Positions 45,577-54,578 of a DNA stretch of 64,000 nt are shown here, piece after piece; position 1 is the stretch's first letter, and the number at the start of each line of letters is the position of its first letter. The stretch comes from Duncaniella muricolitica (GTDB lineage: Bacteria > Bacteroidota > Bacteroidia > Bacteroidales > Muribaculaceae). The stretch is taken from the NCBI GenBank assembly GCA_025808375.1, contig CP061009.1, positions 310,001 through 374,000 of the forward strand. Direction: 5' to 3'. The translations under genes and the position numbers were made by a program. The notes beneath the pieces are model-generated. The model saw nothing but the letters and a program-made list of their open reading frames with translations, ran no database searches and was not told the origin of the DNA.

Positions 45577-46404
45577 ATGGCAGTAAGAAAATTTAAGCCC
45601 ACTACCCCTGGGCAGCGTCACAAGGTTATCGGTGTTTTCAAAGGTACCATCACTGCTACAACACCGGAGAAATCTCTTACAGTCGGCAAAAGGGCCTCAG
45701 GCGGCCGCAACGCCGAAGGTCATCTCACCACCCGTTACCTTGGTGGTGGCCACAAGCGCAAATATCGCTTCATTGACTTTAAGAGAAACAAGGACGGCGT
45801 CCCCGCAGTAGTAAAGAGCATCGAGTACGATCCCAACCGTTCGGCCCGTATCGCCCTTCTCTACTACAAAGACGGCGCAAAAGCTTATATCATTGCACCC
45901 AACGGCTTGAAAGTCGGCGACGTGCTCCTGTCAGGCCCTGAGGCCCAGCCCGAGGTAGGCAACTGCCTCCCGCTGGCCAACATCCCTGTCGGCACACTCG
46001 TCCACAACATTGAGTTGCGTCCCGGCCAGGGTGCCTTCATGGCACGTTCAGCAGGCACATTCGCCCAGTTGATATCGCGCGAAGGCACCTACGCCATCGT
46101 CAAATTACCTTCAGGCGAGACCCGCAAGATCCTTGCAGCATGTCGCGCCACTGTAGGCGTCGTAGGCAACTCCGAGCACTCGCTCGAGCGTTCCGGTAAA
46201 GCCGGCCGCTCTCGCTGGCTCGGCCGTCGCCCCCGCAACCGCGGCGTAGTTATGAACCCCGTCGATCACCCCATGGGTGGTGGTGAAGGCCGTGCATCCG
46301 GCGGTCATCCCCGTTCGCGCAAGGGTCTCTACGCTAAGGGCCTCAAGACTCGTGCACCGAAGAAGCATTCTTCGAAGTACATTATCGAAAGAAGAAAGAA
46401 GTAA
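45577..46404 (+). CDS. rplB: 50S ribosomal protein L2
   Basis: A 275-residue core protein needed for subunit joining and peptidyl transfer. It begins MAVRKFKPTTPGQRHK, and the C-terminal MNPVDHPMGGGEGRASGGH contains the conserved His near the peptidyl transferase centre. The start is the ATG at 45577, as an earlier in-frame codon would overlap rplW. Confidence 0.98.
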   Translation: MAVRKFKPTTPGQRHKVIGVFKGTITATTPEKSLTVGKRASGGRNAEGHLTTRYLGGGHKRKYRFIDFKRNKDGVPAVVKSIEYDPNRSARIALLYYKDGAKAYIIAPNGLKVGDVLLSGPEAQPEVGNCLPLANIPVGTLVHNIELRPGQGAFMARSAGTFAQLISREGTYAIVKLPSGETRKILAACRATVGVVGNSEHSLERSGKAGRSRWLGRRPRNRGVVMNPVDHPMGGGEGRASGGHPRSRKGLYAKGLKTRAPKKHSSKYIIERRKK

Positions 46405-46429
46405 TCTGATTTAAACAAGCAACATCTCT

Positions 46430-46699
46430 ATGAGTCGTTCATTGAAAAAAGGCCCGTTTATCAGCGTTAAGCTTGAGAAGAAGGTGGCTGCTATGGAGGA
46501 GTCCGGCAAGAAGTCTGTAATCAAGACCTGGAGCCGCGCCTCCATGATTGCCCCCGAGTTCGTAGGACACACATTCGCTGTCCACAACGGCAACAAGTTT
46601 ATCCCTGTCTACGTTACCGAAAACATGGTTGGCCACAAGCTCGGCGAGTTCGCCCCCACGCGTACTTTCCGCGGCCACTCCGGTAACCGCAAGAAATAA
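46430..46699 (+). CDS. rpsS: 30S ribosomal protein S19
   Basis: An 89-residue head protein contacting the A-site finger. MSRSLKKGPFISVKLEKKV and TWSRASMIAPEFVGHTFAVH are the family core; it ends FAPTRTFRGHSGNRKK. Normal length. Confidence 0.97.
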   Translation: MSRSLKKGPFISVKLEKKVAAMEESGKKSVIKTWSRASMIAPEFVGHTFAVHNGNKFIPVYVTENMVGHKLGEFAPTRTFRGHSGNRKK

Positions 46700-46754
46700 A
46701 ATAGGGCCCTGATATAAATAATTCATTTGTAAAAAAGAAAAGAATTAAAATAAA

Positions 46755-47159
46755 ATGGGTGTAAGAAAAAGAAATTCAGCCGACCTCAGGAAAGCCGAGC
46801 AGAAGAACATCGCGTTCGCCAAGCTGCTCAACGTCCCCACTTCGCCCCGCAAAATGCGCCTCGTCGCCGATATGATCCGCGGCGTAGAAGTGAACCGTGC
46901 ACTCGGTATCCTGAAGTTCTCCAACAAGGAGGCTGCTGCCCGTCTTGAAAAGCTCCTCCGCTCCGCCATCGCCAACTGGGAGGCCAAAAACGAACGTAAA
47001 GCCGACGCCGGCGAGCTCTACATCTCTACCATCATGGTAGGGTGCGCTCCTATGCTCAAGCGTCTGCGTCCCGCTCCCCAGGGCCGTGGCTACCGCATTC
47101 GCAAACGCGCTAACCATGTCACATTGATTGTTGACACAATTGAAAATAAAAACGCTTAA
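46755..47159 (+). CDS. rplV: 50S ribosomal protein L22
   Basis: A 134-residue tunnel-wall protein. The globular part includes VPTSPRKMRLVADMIRG, and the tunnel hairpin CAPMLKRLRPAPQGRGYRIR is complete, so no macrolide-type deletion is visible. It ends 3 bases before rpsC. Confidence 0.97.
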   Translation: MGVRKRNSADLRKAEQKNIAFAKLLNVPTSPRKMRLVADMIRGVEVNRALGILKFSNKEAAARLEKLLRSAIANWEAKNERKADAGELYISTIMVGCAPMLKRLRPAPQGRGYRIRKRANHVTLIVDTIENKNA

Positions 47160-47162
47160 CAA

Positions 47163-47900
47163 ATGGGACAGAAAGTAAATCCAATTAGCAATCGCTTGGG
47201 AGTTATCCGTGGATGGGACTCTAACTGGTATGGCGGTAAGAAATACGGCGATACTCTGCTCGAGGACTCCAAACTCCGCAAGTATCTTAATGTCCGCCTC
47301 GCCAAGTCAAGCGTTTCGCGCATCGTAATCGAGCGCACCATGAAGCTCATCACCATCACCGTCTGCACCTCGCGCCCTGGTCTCATCATCGGCAAGGGCG
47401 GACAGGAAGTCGACAAGCTGAAGGAAGAGCTCAAGAAGATCACTGACAAGGATGTGCAGATCAACATCTATGAGGTAAAACGCCCTGAGCTCGACGCCCA
47501 GATCGTAGCCGCCAACATCGCCCGTCAGATCGAAGGTAAGATCGCCTACCGCCGTGCCGTTAAGATGGCCGTAGCAGCCACCATGCGTGCAGGTGCCGAA
47601 GGCATCAAGATTCAGATCTCAGGCCGTCTCAACGGTGCCGAAATGGCTCGTTCCGAGATGTTCAAGGAAGGCCGCACACCTCTGCACACACTCCGCGCCG
47701 ACATCGACTATGCACTGGTCGAGGCACACACCAAGGTAGGTGTTATCGGTGTGAAGGTATGGATCTGCCGCGGTGAAGTGTACGGCAAGCGTGATCTCGC
47801 TTCCCAGTACACCAACCCCCAGAAGGAGTCTCGCGGTGCAGCCGGTAACGACCGTGCTCCCCGTCGCGGTGGTTTCCGTAAACCCAAAAACAACCGTTAA
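47163..47900 (+). CDS. rpsC: 30S ribosomal protein S3
   Basis: A 245-residue protein at the mRNA entry site, with a KH domain (RPGLIIGKGGQEVDKLKEEL) and a C-terminal domain containing SGRLNGAEMARSEMFKEGR. Basic tail after 225 with RAPRRGGFRKPKNNR. Complete. Confidence 0.98.
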   Translation: MGQKVNPISNRLGVIRGWDSNWYGGKKYGDTLLEDSKLRKYLNVRLAKSSVSRIVIERTMKLITITVCTSRPGLIIGKGGQEVDKLKEELKKITDKDVQINIYEVKRPELDAQIVAANIARQIEGKIAYRRAVKMAVAATMRAGAEGIKIQISGRLNGAEMARSEMFKEGRTPLHTLRADIDYALVEAHTKVGVIGVKVWICRGEVYGKRDLASQYTNPQKESRGAAGNDRAPRRGGFRKPKNNR

Positions 47901-47925
47901 ACCCACCAATTGATTCAACACAACA

Positions 47926-48357
47926 ATGTTACAACCCAAGAAAACCAAATTTCGCCGCGCGCAAAAAGGCCGCATGAAAGGCATTGCGCAGCGTGGCAAC
48001 CAGTTGGCCTTCGGTTCGTTCGGCATAAAGACCCTCGAGTCTAAGTGGATCACCGGTCGCCAGATCGAGGCAGCCCGTATCGCTGTGACACGTTACATGC
48101 AGCGTCAAGGCCAGATCTGGATTCGCATATTCCCCGACAAGCCCATCACCAAGAAACCCGCCGAGGTCCGAATGGGTAAAGGTAAAGGTGCTCCCGAAGG
48201 ATTCGTGGCTCCCGTCACCCCCGGACGCATCATCATCGAAGTCGAGGGCGTTCCCTTCGAAGTAGCCAAAGAGGCACTCCGCCTTGCAGCCCAGAAGCTC
48301 CCTGTGACAACCAAGTTCGTCGTTCGCCGCGACTATGACCCAACCCAAAATGTGTAA
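47926..48357 (+). CDS. rplP: 50S ribosomal protein L16
   Basis: A 143-residue protein at the A site. It begins MLQPKKTKFRRAQKGRMKGI and includes RIFPDKPITKKPAEVRMGKG and GAPEGFVAPVTPGRIIIE. Complete and followed by rpmC after 6 bases. Confidence 0.98.
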   Translation: MLQPKKTKFRRAQKGRMKGIAQRGNQLAFGSFGIKTLESKWITGRQIEAARIAVTRYMQRQGQIWIRIFPDKPITKKPAEVRMGKGKGAPEGFVAPVTPGRIIIEVEGVPFEVAKEALRLAAQKLPVTTKFVVRRDYDPTQNV

Positions 48358-48363
48358 GCCATC

Positions 48364-48561
48364 ATGAAGAAAGAGACATACAACGAAGTGTCCACACAGG
48401 ACCTCCGCGACCGCTTGGCTGAGATGGAGAAGGACTATGCCCAGCTCAAGATCAACCACGCTATCTCGCCCCTTGACAGCCCCGCCAAGATTACACATGC
48501 CCGTAAGGCTATCGCCCGCGTAAAGACTGAACTGCGCATGCGCGAACTCAATAACAAGTAA
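48364..48561 (+). CDS. rpmC: 50S ribosomal protein L29
   Basis: A 65-residue helical hairpin protein near the exit. It contains LRDRLAEMEKDYAQLKINHA and ends HARKAIARVKTELRMRE. Length is normal. Confidence 0.95.
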   Translation: MKKETYNEVSTQDLRDRLAEMEKDYAQLKINHAISPLDSPAKITHARKAIARVKTELRMRELNNK

Positions 48562-48575
48562 CTCATCCCACAAAA

Positions 48576-48833
48576 ATGGAAAAGAGAAATTTAAGAAAAG
48601 AACGCATCGGGGTTGTTTCCAGCAACAAGGGCGACAAGACCATCACCGTAATGGTGAAATGGAAGGAGAAGCACCCTATATACGGTAAGTTCGTCAACAA
48701 GACCAAGAAATATCACGCCCACGACGAGAAAAACGAATGCTCGGTAGGCGATACCGTACGCCTCATGGAGACACGTCCCCTCTCCAAGACAAAACGCTGG
48801 CGTCTGGTAGAAATCATCGAAAAAGTGAAGTAA
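48576..48833 (+). CDS. rpsQ: 30S ribosomal protein S17
   Basis: An 85-residue OB-fold primary binder of 16S. RKERIGVVSSNKGDKTITVM and KYHAHDEKNECSVGDTVRLM are the family blocks; it ends with WRLVEIIEKVK. Its stop lies 3 bases before rplN. Confidence 0.97.
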   Translation: MEKRNLRKERIGVVSSNKGDKTITVMVKWKEKHPIYGKFVNKTKKYHAHDEKNECSVGDTVRLMETRPLSKTKRWRLVEIIEKVK

Positions 48834-48836
48834 GCT

Positions 48837-49205
48837 ATGATACAGACCGAAAGCCGTTTAACAGTGGCCGATAACAGCGGTGCCAAAGAGGCACTCTGCA
48901 TCCATGTTCTGGGTGGCACCGGCCGTCGCTACGCTTCTGTAGGCGACATCATCGTGGTATCCGTCAAGAGTGTCATCCCCTCTTCCGATGTAAAGAAGGG
49001 CACCGTATCAAAGGCGGTAGTCGTACGCACAAAGAAGGAAATCCGTCGTCCCGACGGATCATACATCCGCTTTGACGACAACGCCTGCGTGCTCCTCAAC
49101 AACGCCGGTGAGCTGCGCGGCACCCGTATCTTCGGCCCGGTGGCCCGCGAACTCCGCGCCGCCAACCAGATGAAGATCGTGTCGCTCGCACCCGAAGTCC
49201 TCTAA
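48837..49205 (+). CDS. rplN: 50S ribosomal protein L14
   Basis: A 122-residue beta-barrel protein at the intersubunit face. It begins MIQTESRLTVADNSGAKE and contains RRPDGSYIRFDDNACVLLN and GTRIFGPVARELR. Normal. Confidence 0.98.
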   Translation: MIQTESRLTVADNSGAKEALCIHVLGGTGRRYASVGDIIVVSVKSVIPSSDVKKGTVSKAVVVRTKKEIRRPDGSYIRFDDNACVLLNNAGELRGTRIFGPVARELRAANQMKIVSLAPEVL

Positions 49206-49234
49206 TCATCAATCCCGTCAAATAACATCAAGTA

Positions 49235-49552
49235 ATGCATAAGTTACACATCAAAAAAGGCGACATTGTCTATGTGCTCGCAGGTGAAGACCGCGGCAAA
49301 GAGGGCCGTGTGCTTAAAGTCCTCGTGCAGAAGCAGAAGGCAATCGTGGAAGGTGTAAACATGGTTACCAAAGCCACCAAGCCCAACGCTCAGCACCCCC
49401 AGGGCGGCCTCATCAAAATGGAAGCCCCCATCGCCATCTCCAACATCGCCTTGATCGACCCCAAGTCGGGCAAGCCTACCCGCATCAGCATCCGCCGCGA
49501 GAATGGCAAATCAATCCGCATTTCTAAAAAATCAGGAGAGGAAATTAAGTAA
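49235..49552 (+). CDS. rplX: 50S ribosomal protein L24
   Basis: A 105-residue assembly-initiating protein with a KOW motif (KKGDIVYVLAGEDRGKEG). The stop overlaps the rplE start (TAATG), coupling the two. Confidence 0.97.
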   Translation: MHKLHIKKGDIVYVLAGEDRGKEGRVLKVLVQKQKAIVEGVNMVTKATKPNAQHPQGGLIKMEAPIAISNIALIDPKSGKPTRISIRRENGKSIRISKKSGEEIK

Positions 49553-50103
49553 TGAGCAGCACATCTGTAAAGAAGGACTATCAGGAACGCATCGTTCCCG
49601 CCCTCACCGAAAAGTTCAGCTACACCACCCCCATGCAGGTCCCCAAGTTGAAGAAAATCGTCATCAACCAGGGCCTCGGTGCAGCTACCCAGGATAAGAA
49701 ACTCATCGAGACAGCCATCAACGAGCTCACCGCCATCACTGGCCAGAAAGCTGTGGCTACCCTCTCGCGCAAGGACATCTCCAACTTCAAGCTCCGCAAG
49801 AAGATGCCCATCGGCGTAATGGTGACCCTCCGCCGCGAGAAAATGTACGAGTTCCTCGAAAGACTCGTGCGCGTCGCCCTTCCCCGTATCCGCGACTTCA
49901 AGGGTATCGAGAGCAAGCTCGACGGCCGTGGCAACTACACCCTCGGCATCACCGAGCAGATTATCTTCCCCGAGATCAACATCGACGCTATCAACAAGCT
50001 CATGGGCATGAACATCACCTTCGTGACATCGGCCAACACCGACGAAGAAGGCTACGCTCTGCTCAAGGAATTTGGTCTCCCTTTCAAGAACGCTAAAAAC
50101 TAA
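49552..50103 (+). CDS. rplE: 50S ribosomal protein L5
   Basis: A 183-residue 5S rRNA-binding protein at the central protuberance. KKIVINQGLGAATQDK, KMPIGVMVTLRREKMYEFLE and FPEINIDAINKLMGMNITFV are the expected blocks. One-base overlap with rplX. Confidence 0.98.
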   Translation: MSSTSVKKDYQERIVPALTEKFSYTTPMQVPKLKKIVINQGLGAATQDKKLIETAINELTAITGQKAVATLSRKDISNFKLRKKMPIGVMVTLRREKMYEFLERLVRVALPRIRDFKGIESKLDGRGNYTLGITEQIIFPEINIDAINKLMGMNITFVTSANTDEEGYALLKEFGLPFKNAKN

Positions 50104-50112
50104 GCACACCCT

Positions 50113-50424
50113 ATGGCTAAAGAATCAATGAAGGCCCGCGAAGTGAAGCGCGCCCGTCTTGCAGCCAAGTACGCCCAGAAGCGTGCCGAGCTCAAGAAGA
50201 TTGTTAACTCAGGTGTCGACGAAGAGAACCGCGCCGAGGCTTACGAGGCCGCTCAGAAGCTCCAGTCGCTCCCCAAGAACAGCAATCCCATCCGCCTCCA
50301 CAACCGCTGCTCCATCACAGGCCGTCCCAAGGGATACATCCGCCAGTTCGGCATCTCGCGTATCCAGTTCCGCGAAATGGCCTCTGCAGGACTCATCCCC
50401 GGCGTCAAGAAAGCATCCTGGTAA
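50113..50424 (+). CDS. rpsN: 30S ribosomal protein S14, zinc-free long form
   Basis: A 103-residue head protein. MAKESMKAREVKRARLAAKY and IRLHNRCSITGRPKGYIRQF fit the long form. The two CxxC pairs of the short zinc form are absent. A 223-base structured gap follows before rpsH. Confidence 0.97.
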   Translation: MAKESMKAREVKRARLAAKYAQKRAELKKIVNSGVDEENRAEAYEAAQKLQSLPKNSNPIRLHNRCSITGRPKGYIRQFGISRIQFREMASAGLIPGVKKASW

Positions 50425-50485
50425 AGTGACCCACCCGCACAGGCTAAGCTCCCCTGAGACGAGCCCAACGCGGACCAAGCCATAG

Positions 50486-50527
50486 TGTCGGCGGCCCTCG
50501 GAGCCGTTACCTCCAAGGCCGCCCGAC
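50486..50527 (+). promoter_or_regulatory. hairpin in the rpsN-rpsH gap
   Basis: GTCGGCGGCC (50487-50496) pairs with GGCCGCCCGAC (50517-50527), leaving one bulged base. The loop holds 20 bases. There is no T-run. It may be an RNA protein-binding fold controlling rpsH and later genes. The rest of 50425-50647 shows no gene. Confidence 0.45.
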
Positions 50528-50647
50528 ATACAAAGGCTTACATCACACTCAAAAGACCAACCCTCTCATCCTCCCGCTCTGACAAAATTCACAGTGAGTA
50601 TTAAATATTGTTGGGACACTCCCCAATCAATTTAAACAATTTTACAA

Positions 50648-51046
50648 ATGACTGATCCTATCGCAGATTATCTGACAAGATTGAGGAACGCAATCAAGGC
50701 CAACCACCGTGTGGTCGAGATACCGGCCTCAAACTTGAAGAAGGAGATTACCAAAATCCTCTTCGACCAAGGCTACATCCTCAACTACAAGTTTGAGGAA
50801 GGCGAAAATCCCGCAGGCATCATTAAGATCGCCCTCAAGTACGATCCCGTTGACAAAGTCAACGCCATCAAGGACCTTCAGCGCGTATCGCGTCCCGGTC
50901 TCCGCCGCTACACCGGCTACAAAGACATGCCCCGCGTATTGAATGGACTCGGCATCGCCATCCTTTCCACTTCAAAGGGCGTAATGACCAACAAAAAGGC
51001 ACGTGACCTCAAGATCGGAGGCGAAGTGCTCTGCTACGTTTACTAA
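50648..51046 (+). CDS. rpsH: 30S ribosomal protein S8
   Basis: A 132-residue primary binder of the 16S central domain, the spc operon repressor in E. coli. It begins MTDPIADYLTRLRNAIKAN and ends GLGIAILSTSKGVMTNKKAR followed by GGEVLCYVY. Complete. Confidence 0.97.
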   Translation: MTDPIADYLTRLRNAIKANHRVVEIPASNLKKEITKILFDQGYILNYKFEEGENPAGIIKIALKYDPVDKVNAIKDLQRVSRPGLRRYTGYKDMPRVLNGLGIAILSTSKGVMTNKKARDLKIGGEVLCYVY

Positions 51047-51067
51047 TCAAATAGGAGGAAAATCAAC

Positions 51068-51625
51068 ATGTCACGTATAGGTAAAGCTCCCATTGAGATT
51101 CCCGCCGGTGTAACTGTCACCGTCGACAAGGACAACGTAGTAACCGTCAAGGGTCCCAAGGGCACCCTCTCTCAGAAAGTCAACCCCGATCTCGAAGTCA
51201 AGGTAGAAGACGGTCACGTCGTAGTGACCCGCCCCTCTGACGACCGCGAGCACCGCGCACAGCACGGCCTGTTCCGCGCTCTCATCCACAACATGGTCGT
51301 AGGCGTATCTACCGGCTACCGCAAAGAAATGGAACTCGTAGGCGTAGGTTACCGCGCCGCATCCAACGGCCAGGTGCTCGAGCTCTCGCTCGGCTTCTCT
51401 CACGCCATCTACATAAAGCTTCCCCCCGAAATCAAGGTTGAGGCCAGGACCGAGCGCAACAAGAATCCTCTCATCATCCTTGAGAGCGACGACAAGCAGC
51501 TCCTCGGCCAAGTGTGCGCCAAGATTCGTTCACTCCGCAAGCCCGAGCCTTACAAGGGCAAAGGTATCAAGTTTGTGGGCGAAGTTATCCGTCGCAAGTC
51601 TGGTAAGTCAGCAAGCGCAAAATAA
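51068..51625 (+). CDS. rplF: 50S ribosomal protein L6
   Basis: A 185-residue two-domain protein at the factor-binding stalk base. It begins MSRIGKAPIEIPAGVTVTVD and has the family end PEPYKGKGIKFVGEVIRRKS. The sequence AGGAGG precedes the ATG (51053-51058), one of few visible Shine-Dalgarno sites here. Confidence 0.98.
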   Translation: MSRIGKAPIEIPAGVTVTVDKDNVVTVKGPKGTLSQKVNPDLEVKVEDGHVVVTRPSDDREHRAQHGLFRALIHNMVVGVSTGYRKEMELVGVGYRAASNGQVLELSLGFSHAIYIKLPPEIKVEARTERNKNPLIILESDDKQLLGQVCAKIRSLRKPEPYKGKGIKFVGEVIRRKSGKSASAK

Positions 51626-51643
51626 TTTTAACGTCTACTAACT

Positions 51644-51985
51644 ATGGTTACAAAGATACAGCGTAGAAATAAAATCAAGGCCCGCATCCGCGGCAAGATT
51701 TCAGGCACCGCAGCGCGTCCCCGCATGTCGGTGTTCCGCAGCAACAAGCAGATTTACGTTCAGCTCATCGACGACCTCGCAGGCAAGACCCTCTGCGGAG
51801 CCTCGTCCAAAGGCATCGAGGAAGGCACAAAGTGCGAAATCGCTGCCAAGGTCGGTGAGGAAATCGCCAAGAAGGCCATCGCCGCAGGCATCTCCGAAGT
51901 CGTTTTCGACCGTAACGGTTACCTCTTCCACGGTCGTGTTAAATCACTGGCTGACGCCGCTCGCAATGGCGGTCTCAAATTCTAA
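51644..51985 (+). CDS. rplR: 50S ribosomal protein L18
   Basis: A 113-residue 5S-binding protein. RPRMSVFRSNKQIYVQLIDD and VVFDRNGYLFHGRVKSLADA are the family blocks; it ends ARNGGLKF. It is followed by rpsE after 6 bases. Confidence 0.97.
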   Translation: MVTKIQRRNKIKARIRGKISGTAARPRMSVFRSNKQIYVQLIDDLAGKTLCGASSKGIEEGTKCEIAAKVGEEIAKKAIAAGISEVVFDRNGYLFHGRVKSLADAARNGGLKF

Positions 51986-51991
51986 ATCACT

Positions 51992-52510
51992 ATGGCATTA
52001 AAGAATAATAAAGTTAAGTCCACAGGCGATCTCGAGCTCCACGACCGTCTCGTTGCCATCAACCGCGTCACCAAGGTTACCAAGGGTGGCCGCACCTTCA
52101 CTTTCGCAGCCATCGTTGTCGTTGGTAACGAAAACGGCATCGTAGGCTGGGGACTCGGCAAAGCCAATGAAGTTCAGGCCGCAATCGCCAAAGGCGTGGA
52201 AGCTGCCAAGAAGAATCTCATCAAGGTGCCCGTACACAAAGGCACCATCCCCCACGAGCAGGAAGCCAAATTCGGCGGCTCTCGCGTAATCCTCAAGCCC
52301 GCAAGCCACGGTACCGGTGTTAAGGCCGGCGGTGCTATGCGTGCCGTCCTCGAGAGCGTGGGCATCACCGACGTCCTCTGTAAGTCAAAGGGCTCGTCCA
52401 ACCCCCACAACCTCGTCAAGGCCACAATCGAGGCCCTCGGCGAGCTCCGCTCACCCGCACAGGTTGCCCAGAACCGTGGCATCTCAATCGACAAAGTGTT
52501 TAACGGCTAA
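51992..52510 (+). CDS. rpsE: 30S ribosomal protein S5
   Basis: A 172-residue fidelity protein with an N-terminal dsRBD-like domain (INRVTKVTKGGRTFTFAAIV) and a C-terminal domain including GGSRVILKPASHGTGVKAGG. No ribosomal-ambiguity type change is visible. Complete. Confidence 0.98.
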   Translation: MALKNNKVKSTGDLELHDRLVAINRVTKVTKGGRTFTFAAIVVVGNENGIVGWGLGKANEVQAAIAKGVEAAKKNLIKVPVHKGTIPHEQEAKFGGSRVILKPASHGTGVKAGGAMRAVLESVGITDVLCKSKGSSNPHNLVKATIEALGELRSPAQVAQNRGISIDKVFNG

Positions 52511-52525
52511 TCTTCACCAAACGCA

Positions 52526-52705
52526 ATGGCAAAAATCAAAATCACCCAGATTAAGAGCCGCATCAATGCTCCCGCAGTGCAGAAGCGCACTCTCGACGCT
52601 CTCGGCTTGAAGAAAATGCATCACTCGGTAGTCCTCGAGGACACCCCCTCAGTGATGGGTATGGTTAAAGCAGTGCATCACTTGGTTGAAGTGACCAATG
52701 CCTAA
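52526..52705 (+). CDS. rpmD: 50S ribosomal protein L30
   Basis: A 59-residue protein read directly from the sequence: it begins MAKIKITQIKSRINAPAVQK and continues RTLDALGLKKMHHSVVLEDT, the usual L30 blocks, ending LVEVTNA. It lies between rpsE and rplO, the expected position. Confidence 0.95.
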   Translation: MAKIKITQIKSRINAPAVQKRTLDALGLKKMHHSVVLEDTPSVMGMVKAVHHLVEVTNA

Positions 52706-52728
52706 TTTCTAAAAATCTTTACACTACT

Positions 52729-53175
52729 ATGGATTTAAGCAATCTGAAACCGGCAGTAGGTTCCGTACATAAGAAAACCCGCATCGGCCGCGGTCCCGGC
52801 TCAGGCAAAGGCGGCACATCAACCCGTGGTCACAAGGGCGCAAAGTCCCGCTCGGGTTACAGCCGCAAGATCGGCTTCGAGGGCGGTCAGATGCCCCTCC
52901 AGCGTCGTCTCCCCAAATTCGGCTTCAAGCCCCTTCAGCGCACCGAATACAAGGCTGTCAACCTCGCTGATCTCGAGGTGCTCGCCGCCAACGCCAACCT
53001 TGACAAGATCACACCCGCCGAGCTCATCGCCGCAGGTATGGTCAACGGCAAGCAGCCCGTCAAGATCCTGGCCAACGGCACCCTCACCAAGAAGCTCGAG
53101 GTTGTAGCCAACGCTTTCTCGGCTGCCGCTGAAAAGGCCATCACCGAAGCAGGTGGCACTGTAACTAAAATCTAA
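52729..53175 (+). CDS. rplO: 50S ribosomal protein L15
   Basis: A 148-residue protein. The glycine- and basic-rich N-terminal extension (GRGPGSGKGGTSTRGHKGAK) threads into 23S; the C-terminal globular part has VVANAFSAAAEKAITEAGGT. It is followed by secY after 20 bases. Confidence 0.97.
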   Translation: MDLSNLKPAVGSVHKKTRIGRGPGSGKGGTSTRGHKGAKSRSGYSRKIGFEGGQMPLQRRLPKFGFKPLQRTEYKAVNLADLEVLAANANLDKITPAELIAAGMVNGKQPVKILANGTLTKKLEVVANAFSAAAEKAITEAGGTVTKI

Positions 53176-53195
53176 TCAACCCCTCCCCCCTCGCA

Positions 53196-54545
53196 ATGAG
53201 ATTTATTCAGACAATCCGTAACATTTGGACCATAGAGGAGCTGAGAAAGCGCATCCTCGTGACCCTTATGCTGGTGCTCGTTTACCGACTCGGCTGTTAC
53301 GTAATCCTTCCGGGCATCTCGCCCGAGGACCTCGACGCCCTCTCGAACTTCACCAACAGAAGCGGCCTCATGCAGTTGCTCGACATGTTCTCGGGCGGTG
53401 CTTTCTCTCAGGCATCCATCTTCGCCCTCGGTATTATGCCCTACATCACTGCATCCATCGTGATACAGCTCCTGGGTATGGTGCTGCCTTCATTCCAGAA
53501 GATGCAGCGCGAAGGCGAGAGCGGACGCCAGAAGCTCAGCCAGTACACCCGCTACCTGACTGTGCTCATCCTGCTTCTCCAGGGCCCGGCATATCTCGTA
53601 AATCTCCAGGTCCAGGTGAGTGCCGCCACAGGCGGTGCCCACATGGGCTTCTGGACGATTGCGTTCCTGACGGTCATCCTCGCGGCCGGCTCCATGTTCA
53701 TCATGTGGCTCGGTGAGCGCATCACTGACCGCGGCATCGGCAATGGTATCTCCTTCATCATCCTTGTAGGTATCATCGCCCGCCTCCCGGGAGCACTCTT
53801 TTACGAGTTCACAAGCCGTCTCCCCGGATCTACCGGCAGCCAGGGCGGTCTCATCATGTTTGTGGTAGAGATCATCCTCCTCTTCGCCGTAACCGTAGGC
53901 GCGGTATTGCTCGTGCAGGGCACACGCAAAGTGCCCGTGCAGTATGCCAAGCGCATCGTGGGCAACCGTCAGTACGGCGGCGCACGCCAGTACATACCCC
54001 TCAAGGTCAACGCAGCCGGCGTGATGCCCATCATCTTCGCCCAGGCCATCATGTTTATCCCCATCACCCTCGCCGGCTTCAGCAGCTCCGAAGGCGCATC
54101 GGGATTCACAGCAGCGTTCTCCGACATCAACGGCTTCTGGTACAACCTTGTTTATTTCATCCTCATTGTCGCCTTCACCTACTTCTACACCGCCATCACC
54201 GTGCGTCCCACCCAGATGGCCGAAGACATGAAGCGCAACAACGGATTCATCCCTGGTGTGAAGCCCGGAAAGAAGACCGCAGAGTATCTCGACTCCATCA
54301 TGTCGCGTATCACACTCCCCGGCTCACTCTTCCTCGGCATCGTAGCCATCCTCCCCGCCTTCGCTCGCTTCTTCGGCATCAGCCAGAACTTCGCGCAGTT
54401 CTTCGGCGGCACATCGCTCCTTATCCTTGTCGGAGTAGTGCTCGACACTCTCCAGCAGATAGAGAGCCACCTCATGATGCACCACTACGACGGTCTCATG
54501 AAGGACGGCAAGATAAAAGGTCGCACCACAGGTTCAGCTTATTGA
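53196..54545 (+). CDS. secY: protein translocase subunit SecY
   Basis: A 449-residue channel protein of the general secretion pathway, ten membrane helices. It starts with IRNIWTIEELRKRILVTLML, and GIMPYITASIVIQLL forms the lateral gate helix 2 region; the cytoplasmic loop GMVLPSFQKMQREGESGRQK and C-terminal RPTQMAEDMKRNNGFIPGVK are typical. SecE and SecG are elsewhere. Complete. Confidence 0.98.
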   Translation: MRFIQTIRNIWTIEELRKRILVTLMLVLVYRLGCYVILPGISPEDLDALSNFTNRSGLMQLLDMFSGGAFSQASIFALGIMPYITASIVIQLLGMVLPSFQKMQREGESGRQKLSQYTRYLTVLILLLQGPAYLVNLQVQVSAATGGAHMGFWTIAFLTVILAAGSMFIMWLGERITDRGIGNGISFIILVGIIARLPGALFYEFTSRLPGSTGSQGGLIMFVVEIILLFAVTVGAVLLVQGTRKVPVQYAKRIVGNRQYGGARQYIPLKVNAAGVMPIIFAQAIMFIPITLAGFSSSEGASGFTAAFSDINGFWYNLVYFILIVAFTYFYTAITVRPTQMAEDMKRNNGFIPGVKPGKKTAEYLDSIMSRITLPGSLFLGIVAILPAFARFFGISQNFAQFFGGTSLLILVGVVLDTLQQIESHLMMHHYDGLMKDGKIKGRTTGSAY

Positions 54546-54578
54546 TCCGGTCTCAATCGGAATTGCAGATATTGATTA

